Shown here one piece after another: positions 25,451 through 32,436 of a DNA stretch of 34,201 nucleotides (position 1 is its first letter; each line of letters opens with the position of its first letter). Both the position numbers and the translations under genes were made by a program. The DNA lies in contig CANDMI010000041.1 of assembly GCA_947385775.1 (NCBI GenBank), forward strand, positions 1-34,201, written 5' to 3'. This DNA comes from an uncultured Eubacterium sp. (GTDB taxonomy: Bacteria > Bacillota > Clostridia > Lachnospirales > Lachnospiraceae). The notes below the pieces were generated by a model. It worked only from the letters and a program-made list of their open reading frames with translations, ran no database searches and was not told where the DNA came from.

Positions 25451-25774
25451 TTATCCTTTTCTCACTTTCTTTTTCCGCTCCGGCAGCTCAAAAAACATCT
25501 CCTCCACCATTTTTTGAAACGCCTCCCGTTGCTCTAAGATCGTAACCGGGAGCATTGGCTTTGCGCCTTTATAGGGCGGTTCTGGCATACTGTCCGGCAT
25601 ATATTTCCTAGACGCTTTTGTGTCCTTTACCATAAAACCATTTTCATAAATTCCGCCAAAGATCCGCTCTTTATAATAAAAAACATACCCGCCCATCATA
25701 GGGATATTGCGAATGTCCGGGCATCCCGACAGCTGGTCCATTACAAAAGCCGCAAGCTCTTTACAATCTGACAT
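25451..25774 (-). CDS. TfoX/Sxy N-terminal domain protein
   Basis: A 107-residue protein with the TfoX_N pattern: an N-terminal helix (AAFVMDQLSG), then the core MMGGYVFYYKERIFGGIYENGFMVKD, then a C-terminal helix (REAFQKMVEEMFFELPERKKK) with a basic tail. In proteobacteria this domain occurs in the competence regulator Sxy/TfoX. Stand-alone copies in Firmicutes have no established role, so competence control should not be assumed. It starts 5 nt after the DUF3795 gene stop, with GAGG inside the end of that gene, so the two are translated from one mRNA. Confidence 0.85.
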   Translation of the reverse strand: MSDCKELAAFVMDQLSGCPDIRNIPMMGGYVFYYKERIFGGIYENGFMVKDTKASRKYMPDSMPEPPYKGAKPMLPVTILEQREAFQKMVEEMFFELPERKKKVRKG

Positions 25775-25779
25775 AACTT

Positions 25780-26100
25780 TTAAACCTCATTTTCTGACCT
25801 TTTTTTCAGCGTATCAATCCGCTCCGCCACGTTTTTTTCAAATTCTTCATCCGAATACTTCGGGTCCCTTGTATTCATCCAGATCTGGCATGGAACCTCC
25901 CCGCATTTCCCGCAGTCTGGCAGGCCCTTTTTGGCCCGCACGCAGGCAAAAATCGGACACGCCTGCCCTTCTGGCGCATGAAACACCTTTCCTTCACACT
26001 CCTCACAGCCATTGCACATATTTCCAAAACATGCGCAAGCGCTGCAATCCGCGCCGCATACGCTGATATGATCTTTTATTTGATCTGTTTCTTTTCCCAT
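25780..26100 (-). CDS. DUF3795 cysteine-rich protein
   Basis: From ATG 26100 this is a 106-residue protein with twelve cysteines, starting with HISVCGADCSACACFGNMC, then NGCEECEG and CPIFACV, and ending the Cys region with CGKCGEVPC. This is the DUF3795 layout, thought to bind metal or an Fe-S cluster; the function is unknown to me. A longer frame reaches 26229, but GGAGG 10 nt before 26100 and a promoter that would lie inside the longer frame favour the shorter one. It is co-transcribed with the TfoX-N gene and divergent from gntR. Confidence 0.85.
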   Translation of the reverse strand: MGKETDQIKDHISVCGADCSACACFGNMCNGCEECEGKVFHAPEGQACPIFACVRAKKGLPDCGKCGEVPCQIWMNTRDPKYSDEEFEKNVAERIDTLKKRSENEV

Positions 26101-26130
26101 TGTATTTGATCCTCCGCCCTTTCCTTTTTC

Positions 26131-26160
26131 ATTATAACGCAATTTTAAGGCTTTTTCCAA
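26131..26160 (-). promoter_or_regulatory. Sigma-A promoter of the DUF3795-TfoX-N pair
   Basis: TTGGAA (26160-26155) and TATAAT (26136-26131) on the minus strand, 18-bp spacer, about 30 bp before the chosen start. Confidence 0.65.
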
Positions 26161-26278
26161 TAAATATCTTGTATATTTGCGACATGACCCCAAATTTTTA
26201 ATTTTTCGCTGCCGCAAAGCGCTTCTCACTGGAACATTTTATTTTACAACTTTTATTTTCATAGCTTCTATCTTCCCA

Positions 26279-26307
26279 TTGACTTTTTGTATAAATTGTA
26301 TTATAAT
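26279..26307 (+). promoter_or_regulatory. Sigma-A promoter of gntR
   Basis: TTGACT (26279-26284), 17 bp, TATAAT (26302-26307), about 40 bp before the gntR start. Near consensus. Confidence 0.85.
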
Positions 26308-26318
26308 AAATGATACAA
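26296..26318 (+). promoter_or_regulatory. Probable GntR operator overlapping the -10 element
   Basis: A palindrome with arms TTGTAT (26296-26301) and ATACAA (26313-26318), 11-bp centre, covers the -10 box and start site. An extra TTGTAT half-site lies at 26287-26292. The position fits self-repression by the GntR protein made just downstream (inference). Confidence 0.6.
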
Positions 26319-26347
26319 AAGCAAGATTTAGAAAGGAGCTGATTGAA

Positions 26348-26743
26348 ATGATTATTTCCATTGACATGACAAGTCCCACGCCTATCTACCTTCAGTTAAG
26401 AAACCAGATCGTAATCGGCATAGGCAAAGGCGAGCTTGCCGCGGGAGAGCGTCTTCCTACCGTAAGGCAGTTGGCGAGTGACGCTGGAGTGAATACGATG
26501 ACCGTAAACCGGGCATACCAGATTTTAAAAAATGAGGGTTTTATTGAAACCGGCCGCAGAAAAGGAGCCTCTGTCTGCGTAACCCTAAAGCCGGAGCAGG
26601 CATTCCATAAAAAACTGGAATCCGAACTGGAGCTGCTGTCTGCGGAAGCCGCGGTCAAAGGCATGGGGAAAGAAGATTTCCTAAGCCTGTGCGACCGGAT
26701 GTTTTCCCATATGCATCCAGCCTTAGGAAGCAGCTTTACATAA
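26348..26743 (+). CDS. GntR family regulator, YtrA subfamily
   Basis: A 131-residue DNA-binding protein. The N-terminal winged helix (about 10-75) reads PIYLQLRNQIVIGIGKGELA, then GERLPTVRQLASDAGVNTMT and NEGFIETGRRKGASV, the usual GntR pattern. Only a short helical tail of about 55 residues follows, which is the YtrA subfamily (no effector domain). ATG 26348 is chosen (AAAGGAG 9 nt upstream); the longer frame to 26177 would run through the promoter. YtrA-type regulators usually control an adjacent membrane protein or ABC operon, and here a membrane protein gene follows by 85 bp. Confidence 0.93.
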   Translation: MIISIDMTSPTPIYLQLRNQIVIGIGKGELAAGERLPTVRQLASDAGVNTMTVNRAYQILKNEGFIETGRRKGASVCVTLKPEQAFHKKLESELELLSAEAAVKGMGKEDFLSLCDRMFSHMHPALGSSFT

Positions 26744-26749
26744 TTAATG

Positions 26750-26809
26750 ATCGCATAATTAAATGGTCACAATTTAAATAATTGCAAATTAATTAATCGC
26801 AAATTAAAT
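26750..26809 (+). repeat. Imperfect AT-rich direct repeats in the gntR-membrane protein spacer
   Basis: Three related copies of (T/C)GCAAATTAA: ATCGCATAATTAAAT at 26750, ATTGCAAATTAAT near 26780 and ATCGCAAATTAAAT at 26796. Confidence 0.5.
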
Positions 26810-26828
26810 ATAGAAGGGATGTGACATT

Positions 26829-28250
26829 ATGCTGATGTTTTTCATCTTTTTATCCACCAACCTGTTTCTCATACTGCTCGTATGGGCATGTTCCCGCAAC
26901 CGCGGGGACTATAGACAGGGGATGCTGTTTGGCGTCCATATCCCGCAGGATGCGCTTACGCATCCTGACGTGGCGGCCCTGACCGCTTCCGCCCAAAAAT
27001 CCTGGAACCGTTTTACGGTTTTCCATCTGGTCATCGGAAGCGCGGTCTGCTTCCCGGCGCTTTGGAATTTTGCGGTCTGCATTCTGGCGTGGACGCTTTG
27101 GCTAGTCATTTACCTTGTCAGCCTTTCCTATTACACGACCGACCCCCTTCGGAAAATGTACGCCATCAAATCCAAAAACGGCTGGCAGCAGACGCGGGAT
27201 AAACCGCTTGTGCGCGTCGATACCGCGGCATGCGCGGCCGCAAATGAAAAAACCCCAGGGGCTTTCTGGCATCTTGTGATATTTTGCGCGCTGCTTGCGC
27301 CCATGGCGTATGATATGCTTTCATCCGGGCCGCAAAACAGCCTGGCGCCATCCTTTGAATCTTGCTTGCAATATTATTTAGAATCCACGGCCTGTATCCT
27401 TTCCCTTGTCTTTTTCCTGCTCCAGTTATTTTTGACAAAGGTAAGGAATACCGTATACAGCGCCGACAGCCGCATAAACCTTGCGGCCAACCAGCTTGAA
27501 AAATCCACCTGGGCAAAATGCCTGCTTTTATCCGACGCCATAAACGCCGTATCCTTCCTGTATTTATACGCCCGCCTTCGCACGGCGCAAATACTGTACG
27601 ACGCGGACTGGGGCATTTTCGTCCTGCTCCAGCTGACAGAGGTCTTATCCGTCTGCTTCCTGCTTTTTTCTTTATCGAAACAAAAAAGGCAGCTGCTTGA
27701 TTCGGATTTATCGCCGATTTTTACGGACGACGACGTTTATTGGAAAAACGGCTATTACTGCAACCCTTTCGATCCGCGCCTGCTTGTCCAAAACCGGCTT
27801 TGCGAAACCAACTACACGTTTAACATGGCGCGGCCCGCGGGAAAATTTATAAACGCGGCTCTTTGTTTCATCGGCGCCCTTGGCCTGCTGTTTTGCATAT
27901 ACGCTGTCATCCCGTTAATTTCGATCCAGCTAAAGATCACGCAAAACGGCAATGAGATCTCCATATCCGAGGGCGGCTACCACCACGCGTTTTCCATCGA
28001 TGAAGTAAAAAGCGCTTCCCTTTTAGACCAAATGCCGGACGGCCGTTTCTTTAAGGTAAACGGCGCGTCGATGGACGACTATGACATTGGCAGGTACAAA
28101 AACAGAGAGCTTGGCAAATGCTATCTGTTTTTATACGGCGACAATCCCCCGATATTGGAAATTAAGTTAACGGATCAGACCATTTTTCTAAACAGCCAGA
28201 CCAAAGGCGAGATGGAAAAATGGCATCGGGTTCTTTCTCAAAACGAATAA
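26829..28250 (+). CDS. Multi-pass membrane protein with DUF5808-like segment and PH-like tail
   Basis: A 473-residue membrane protein. Hydrophobic helices are visible at about 1-20, 60-100, 148-165, 185-205, 235-285 and 345-370. The segment VYWKNGYYCNPFDPRLLVQN followed by NYTFNMARPAGKF (about 305-342) matches DUF5808, found in Firmicutes membrane proteins paired with small GntR regulators. After the last helix, a soluble region of about 100 residues (QLKITQNGNEISI to the end) looks like a bacterial PH domain. The start at 26829 has AAGGG upstream. The precise function is unknown; the context suggests a cell-envelope stress or immunity-type module regulated by GntR (inference). Confidence 0.75.
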   Translation: MLMFFIFLSTNLFLILLVWACSRNRGDYRQGMLFGVHIPQDALTHPDVAALTASAQKSWNRFTVFHLVIGSAVCFPALWNFAVCILAWTLWLVIYLVSLSYYTTDPLRKMYAIKSKNGWQQTRDKPLVRVDTAACAAANEKTPGAFWHLVIFCALLAPMAYDMLSSGPQNSLAPSFESCLQYYLESTACILSLVFFLLQLFLTKVRNTVYSADSRINLAANQLEKSTWAKCLLLSDAINAVSFLYLYARLRTAQILYDADWGIFVLLQLTEVLSVCFLLFSLSKQKRQLLDSDLSPIFTDDDVYWKNGYYCNPFDPRLLVQNRLCETNYTFNMARPAGKFINAALCFIGALGLLFCIYAVIPLISIQLKITQNGNEISISEGGYHHAFSIDEVKSASLLDQMPDGRFFKVNGASMDDYDIGRYKNRELGKCYLFLYGDNPPILEIKLTDQTIFLNSQTKGEMEKWHRVLSQNE

Positions 28251-28252
28251 TA

Positions 28253-28269
28253 CAGATTCCGGAAATCTG
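28253..28269. terminator. Small hairpin between convergent genes
   Basis: CAGATT/AATCTG with a 5-nt loop, followed by ATTTT on the plus strand and TATTATT on the minus strand. Short stem, so only a weak bidirectional terminator candidate. Confidence 0.4.
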
Positions 28270-28295
28270 ATTTTGACGCTCCTTTATAAAATAAA

Positions 28296-30008
28296 CTACG
28301 CGCCCTGCACGCGGAACATCCCGACGCTGTCTTTCATCTGCGCGGACAGCTCCCCAAGCTCATCCGTCTTTTGGGAAAGCCTTTTGATGTCCTCAAAGGC
28401 GCTTTCCAAGGCGGATAGCATCTCTTCGATGCTGGCGGCGTTTTGCTGGGCAAGAGCCGCCGAGTTTTGCACCGTCGCCACCATGTCGGAGCGCACCCCG
28501 TCCATATCCCCGGTTTTTGCAATGACTGTGTCCATATGGCTGACGGATTCCTGGATTCCCGCCTTTACATGCTCAAACACCTGGCCGGTCTTTTTGATGT
28601 TTTGCTCCTGGCTTGCGATCACGTTCTGCACCTCTTCCATGCGCTGTATCGTATGGTTGGAATTTTCCGTCAAAGCCTCTGTCATAACGCGGATATCGTC
28701 CACCGCGTCGTTTGCCTGTACGGATAATTTTTGAATTTCAGACGCCACTACGCCAAACCCGCGCCCTAAATCCCCTGCCCTTGCCGCTTCGATCGACGCG
28801 TTTAACGAAAGCAGGCTGGTCTGGGAAGCCACCGCCGCGATCAAATCCGTGGCGCTGCTTATTTTATCCGCCGATTCCTTCGTAAGCTGCGTCTGCTTCG
28901 CCAGATAGTCAATGGAGGTGCGCACCTGCGCCATATCTTCATTCAATTCTAAAATTTCCGCCATCGTCTCCTGCGCCATCTCCTGTATCTGGCTGGAAAT
29001 ATCATACATTTTATGTATTTCGACGCTGCTATCCCCAAGCATCTCCCCCATCTGCGTGGCGCTGCTTCCCGCCCTGCCAGCGTCCTCCGCCTGTCCGCAA
29101 CAGCTTACAGACATTTCCTGTGCGGACTGGTCAAGCCCCTTCATAAGCTGTAACACCGTGCCCGAATGGTCGTTTAGGGAAATGGAAGCCTGGTCAAGCT
29201 GATGGCTTTTTTCCCGCAGCACATGGACGATCGCCTGTAGCTTATCCTGCAACAGCATAATTTCCTCTCCAAGCATCCCGACTTCATCCGAACGCTTTAA
29301 TATAGAAGGCTCCACCTTTACTGTCAGATCCCCTTGCGCGATCTGCTTTAAAAGCCCCATGCTTTTGACTAACCCATTGACGATCCGGTTTACAAGCAGC
29401 GTTACAACAACCGCCGTCACCAAAAGCACCGCCGCGATCGCGCCAAGCATTTGAGTCCGGATCTCGTTAATAAGCTTTGCCACCGTTTGTCTTGGCTTTC
29501 CAAGAAACACCATGCCCACCGGCATCTCCGTCCCGTTTTGGTAAAACGGCGCATAGCACACGACATATTCCGTTCCAAGTATTTCCACGTTCCGGTCTAA
29601 ATAATACCCCCCATTTCTCAACACTTTTTCCACAACGATATCCGGGGCCTTTGTATTCACCTGCCGATCCCCGGATTCATTTGTGATCGAGGTCAGTATG
29701 CGCGTGTCTCCCCAAAATATCGTCACATCCATCCCGGTCTCATTCTTGATATGGTCTACGATCTCCACGGACTGCGTAATATTAAGCGTGTCCCCTTTCC
29801 ATAAGTCCCCGTTTCCATCCATGTGGTAATCTCCTGGATTTCCGACCTCAAAAATATCCCTGACCGCCTGAGCAGCCGCTTCCATCCCGGCATAGGACTC
29901 GTCATAAATCCCGTTGGCGATCCTATCCGCCGCAAGTAAAAATATGCCAATCCCTAAAAAACAAACAGGCAGCAGCGCGATCATCATAATTTTCGTACGT
30001 AATTTCAT
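28296..30008 (-). CDS. Methyl-accepting chemotaxis protein
   Basis: A 570-residue transmembrane chemoreceptor. TM1 is at about residues 9-29, then an extracellular Cache-like sensor domain (about 30-185, ending APFYQNGTEMPVGMVFLGKP). TM2 is at about 191-210, followed by HAMP (RIVNGLVKSMGLLKQIAQGD, then LTVKVEP). The cytoplasmic signalling coil has its conserved tip at SLLSLNASIEAARAGDLGRG and FGVVASEIQKLSVQA. It is expected to feed the CheA/CheW pathway that controls the flagella encoded in this window. AAGGAGAG 7 nt before the ATG. It lies downstream of the kinase gene but beyond a terminator, so it probably has its own control. The ligand is not predictable. Confidence 0.95.
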   Translation of the reverse strand: MKLRTKIMMIALLPVCFLGIGIFLLAADRIANGIYDESYAGMEAAAQAVRDIFEVGNPGDYHMDGNGDLWKGDTLNITQSVEIVDHIKNETGMDVTIFWGDTRILTSITNESGDRQVNTKAPDIVVEKVLRNGGYYLDRNVEILGTEYVVCYAPFYQNGTEMPVGMVFLGKPRQTVAKLINEIRTQMLGAIAAVLLVTAVVVTLLVNRIVNGLVKSMGLLKQIAQGDLTVKVEPSILKRSDEVGMLGEEIMLLQDKLQAIVHVLREKSHQLDQASISLNDHSGTVLQLMKGLDQSAQEMSVSCCGQAEDAGRAGSSATQMGEMLGDSSVEIHKMYDISSQIQEMAQETMAEILELNEDMAQVRTSIDYLAKQTQLTKESADKISSATDLIAAVASQTSLLSLNASIEAARAGDLGRGFGVVASEIQKLSVQANDAVDDIRVMTEALTENSNHTIQRMEEVQNVIASQEQNIKKTGQVFEHVKAGIQESVSHMDTVIAKTGDMDGVRSDMVATVQNSAALAQQNAASIEEMLSALESAFEDIKRLSQKTDELGELSAQMKDSVGMFRVQGA

Positions 30009-30044
30009 AGCTGTTCTCTCCTTGTCTTTAAATGCGAAAGTCGC

Positions 30045-30088
30045 AAAAAAATGTCCCGCCGTTATTATAGCAATAATAACAGCGGGAC
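30045..30088 (-). terminator. Strong intrinsic terminator between kinase and chemoreceptor genes
   Basis: A 16-position stem with one mismatch (GTCCCGC/GCGGGAC plus GTTATTAT/ATAATAAC, 4-nt loop) is followed on the minus strand by AT and then seven T. It ends the regulator-kinase transcript. Confidence 0.88.
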
Positions 30089-30090
30089 TG

Positions 30091-30128
30091 CCTGCCCGTT
30101 CTTCACATAACCTGCCTGTTTCTTCACA
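30091..30128 (-). repeat. Tandem direct repeat upstream of the chemoreceptor gene
   Basis: CCTGCCCGTTCTTCACA (30091-30107) and CCTGCCTGTTTCTTCACA (30111-30128) on the plus strand; the GTT cores are exactly 20 bp apart. It overlaps the kinase stop codon. A candidate LytTR-type operator, see findings. Confidence 0.6.
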
Positions 30129-31404
30129 AAAATGGAATATAAATCCTTACAGTGTATCGATTTCCTTCTTGAAAACAGTCTATATGCGCTTGGTATTTTT
30201 CCACAAATCCCTGCACGCTCATCATCCCGTACCCATGCTCCCCTCCCTGGAAGGAAACAGGCAGGCCTGTTTTTTTCGAAAACCGCACTTCCCCGGCGCA
30301 GGGGTTTATGACCTCCATAAAAAAATTTTCATTGGCGCGGTTTTTTAGCGTAAGCGTGATCAGACGCTCCTGCGGCTTTAGCTCTGCGACCGCCTGTATC
30401 GCATTTTCAAAAAGGTTTGCCACAAGCATCGCAAGGTCATAATCGCTGATTTTTTGCCGCTTTGGTATCGCGCAGGAAATCCGCGTCTTGATCTCCCGCT
30501 TTTCCGCCTTCTTTTCCATGCTGATCAAAATCCCATTTATGACTACATTTTCACTATATCGCGCCATTCGAACCTTATCCAGTTTTTCGATATCCTCATA
30601 AAGCATCCGCTCGGCTTCCTCGTATTTTTTCTCATGGAGCAGCTCGGTCAAAAGGTAGTCCTTATGACGCATATCGTGGCGCATCACCTGGAAGCTTTGA
30701 AACGCGGATTCCACGGCTTCGGCTTGCAGCTCCATACCCTGGATATAAAAACGCAGCTCATTATTGCGCAAAAGCAGCTCGTTTTCTTTGGCTTTCGAGC
30801 CAATGTAGCGGATAAAAAGGACATACATCACCACAACCGTAACAAGCAGCGCGCCTCCGGCGATCAAACTCTGGGGGTTTTTCTCAAAGGATACCGGAAA
30901 ATACAATTGAAAAAAAGAAGTAATATAACACATTGCCGGGATGATGCACATCCAGAAGTTAAAACGAAACTCATGCTTTCTAATTTCCCCGACGAAAACA
31001 TATATGATGCCAAACACAACCACATTTACCAACGTGCAGGTCGCCATAGCCAGATATACATTCCGGGTCGTCATTAATACTGCGCAGGAGGAAACATTTC
31101 CCGCCAATACAAAATTTGAAGCGCTAAACCCGGTAAATACGACATAGCTGTCCTTTTTTTTTGAAAGCACGATCGCCGCCGACTGCACCATTATGATATT
31201 TAAAGCCGTAACGATAAGCCTTGGCCACATCTCGTCAAACACAAAATAAATCCGCAAAAATTCCTGCCCGGTGGCGCAAATCGTAGATATGGCACAAATG
31301 AGGATGGAGCCTGGCATGGAATATTTCAGCCTAAGAAATGACAAAAAGTACAGCATCATAAAGAAACATGAATTGAACACGACCCACAATTGAAAAAGCT
31401 TCAT
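30124..31404 (-). CDS. AgrC-like sensor histidine kinase (GHKL family)
   Basis: A 426-residue membrane kinase. About six hydrophobic helices fill residues 1-200. A coiled linker leads to the phosphoacceptor motif MRHDMRHKDYLL (His243). The GHKL ATPase follows: N-box LVANLFENAIQAV (Asn330/Asn334) and G-box GGEHGYGMMSVQGF (387-400). This is the HPK10/AgrC class, which in many Firmicutes senses peptides. No AgrB or AgrD precursor gene was found nearby, so the signal is unknown. ATG 31404 is preferred over an upstream start because GAAGGGGG lies 4 nt before it; the regulator stop is 10 nt upstream. It forms a two-gene unit with the LytTR regulator. Confidence 0.92.
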   Translation of the reverse strand: MKLFQLWVVFNSCFFMMLYFLSFLRLKYSMPGSILICAISTICATGQEFLRIYFVFDEMWPRLIVTALNIIMVQSAAIVLSKKKDSYVVFTGFSASNFVLAGNVSSCAVLMTTRNVYLAMATCTLVNVVVFGIIYVFVGEIRKHEFRFNFWMCIIPAMCYITSFFQLYFPVSFEKNPQSLIAGGALLVTVVVMYVLFIRYIGSKAKENELLLRNNELRFYIQGMELQAEAVESAFQSFQVMRHDMRHKDYLLTELLHEKKYEEAERMLYEDIEKLDKVRMARYSENVVINGILISMEKKAEKREIKTRISCAIPKRQKISDYDLAMLVANLFENAIQAVAELKPQERLITLTLKNRANENFFMEVINPCAGEVRFSKKTGLPVSFQGGEHGYGMMSVQGFVEKYQAHIDCFQEGNRYTVRIYIPFL

Positions 31405-31414
31405 AAATCCCCCT

Positions 31415-32140
31415 TCAATATCCACACGATATATAGGACAGATAACCTCGTTTCACCTCCGCCTGGCGGCTCTTGCTGATTGGTATCTGCGCCCCGGAGC
31501 GCATTGTCATCTGATTTTGTCCATAGAGCCTGACATGGCTTAAATTTACAATAAAAGATTTATGCGTCTGGATAAAATCCTCGTTTTCCAAAAGCAGCTC
31601 CATATCCTTTTCAAAGGAATTGCGCAAAAGCCGGCTCACAGTCTCTTTTCCATCTATCGTAAAAACATGCAGCGCCCTGGCTGCATTTTCCACGTATTCA
31701 ATATCCTGGTATAAAATCTGCTGTATCCCTTTTGCGGTGTTGATATGTAACGCCTTTTGCATCAATAGGGCCTGGGAAACCGCAAAGTCCATAGCTTCGT
31801 TTAGCTCCTTTTCCTTAATCGGCTTTAATAAATAACGCTGGGCGAACACGCCAAACGCCTGGTAAGCAAAATCCATAGACGAGGTCAGATAGATAATGAC
31901 CGCCTGCTCATCCCGCTTTCTGATCATCTGCCCGATCTCAATGCCCCCCATATGCGGCATCAGCATATCCAGTATAAAAATCTGATAATCCTTCGTCCTT
32001 ATCTGCGCCGCCAGCTCTTTCGCCTGGCTGTATTGATCTATGGACAACTTTTGCCCATTCTTTTCCCCATACCGTGCGAACCGGTCACTGATATCACGTA
32101 ATGTCCGGACTTCGTCATCACATATTGCAATCCGTATCAT
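31415..32140 (-). CDS. AgrA/LytR-like LytTR response regulator
   Basis: A 241-residue regulator. The receiver domain (1-120) has acidic pocket DDE at 8-10, phosphoacceptor Asp58 in IFILDMLMPHMGG, and a conserved Lys in YLLKPIKEKEL. The C-terminal LytTR DNA-binding domain (about 140-236) includes YVENAARALHVFTIDGKE, then FIQTHKSFIVNLSHV and the late ISKSRQAEVKRGYLSYI. LytTR proteins bind paired direct repeats upstream of target promoters. It is first in its operon, with a promoter and a CodY box in the leader. Confidence 0.95.
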   Translation of the reverse strand: MIRIAICDDEVRTLRDISDRFARYGEKNGQKLSIDQYSQAKELAAQIRTKDYQIFILDMLMPHMGGIEIGQMIRKRDEQAVIIYLTSSMDFAYQAFGVFAQRYLLKPIKEKELNEAMDFAVSQALLMQKALHINTAKGIQQILYQDIEYVENAARALHVFTIDGKETVSRLLRNSFEKDMELLLENEDFIQTHKSFIVNLSHVRLYGQNQMTMRSGAQIPISKSRQAEVKRGYLSYISCGY

Positions 32141-32166
32141 AATTTTTTTGCTCCATTTCAGTCTCG

Positions 32167-32181
32167 AATTTTCAGTAAATT
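32167..32181. promoter_or_regulatory. CodY box in the leader of the LytTR/AgrC-like operon
   Basis: AATTTTCAGTAAATT matches the CodY consensus AATTTTCWGAAAATT at 14 of 15 positions. It lies just downstream of the predicted transcription start and upstream of the SD, a position suited to repression. Confidence 0.65.
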
Positions 32182-32194
32182 TATACTGCGTTTT

Positions 32195-32223
32195 ATTATA
32201 ATCGATTCGGCCTGCCGTGTAAA
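32195..32223 (-). promoter_or_regulatory. Sigma-A promoter of the LytTR/AgrC-like operon
   Basis: TTTACA (32223-32218) and TATAAT (32200-32195) on the minus strand with a 17-bp spacer. The leader to the ATG is about 48 nt. The -10 lies in a near-palindromic ATTATAAT that also reads as TATAAT on the plus strand. Confidence 0.8.
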
Positions 32224-32310
32224 GACCTGTTAGGACTGTTTACATTTGTGGTAATGGAAAAGACGCGGCTCCACTGTCATTCTACCTGCTACGCCGCAAG
32301 CATATAGGCT

Positions 32311-32340
32311 CGATTCTCTTACGAATCGGTTGCATTTTTT
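32311..32340 (+). terminator. Terminator-like hairpin in the divergent 296-bp gap
   Basis: CGATTC/GAATCG stem with a 6-nt loop, then 6 nt and six T on the plus strand. The gap 32141-32436 also holds the operon promoter and CodY box above. The last 95 bp are purine-rich, ending in the GGGAGG of the XRE gene. No clear promoter for the XRE gene was identified. Confidence 0.4.
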
Positions 32341-32436
32341 CGGATTTCGAGGGAAAATAAGACGAAAGAAAAAACAGGAAAGATGATTATTAAAAAATGA
32401 CCCTGAAAAAATATTATGAAAAAAATGGGAGGAAAA

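Noticed and set aside
25451-25774. True competence regulator TfoX
   Set aside because: Only the N-terminal domain is present and the context (DUF3795) gives no competence link, despite dprA and comM in the window.
28296-30045. Sigma-28 (SigD) promoter before the chemoreceptor
   Set aside because: No TAAA...CCGATAT-like pair found between the terminator and the start codon.
30454-31077. 207-codon plus-strand ORF opposite the histidine kinase gene
   Set aside because: Antisense shadow, His/Asn-rich by composition only.
32224-32245. Closely spaced CCTGTTAGG/ACTGTTTAC repeat upstream of the LytTR operon promoter as a LytTR operator
   Set aside because: The two GTT cores are only 9 bp apart, not the roughly 20-22 bp expected for LytTR dimers.
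32254-32307. AgrD-like peptide precursor
   Set aside because: The 17-codon ORF lacks an SD, an amphipathic leader and the acidic AgrD tail; kept only as a weak possible transcript.
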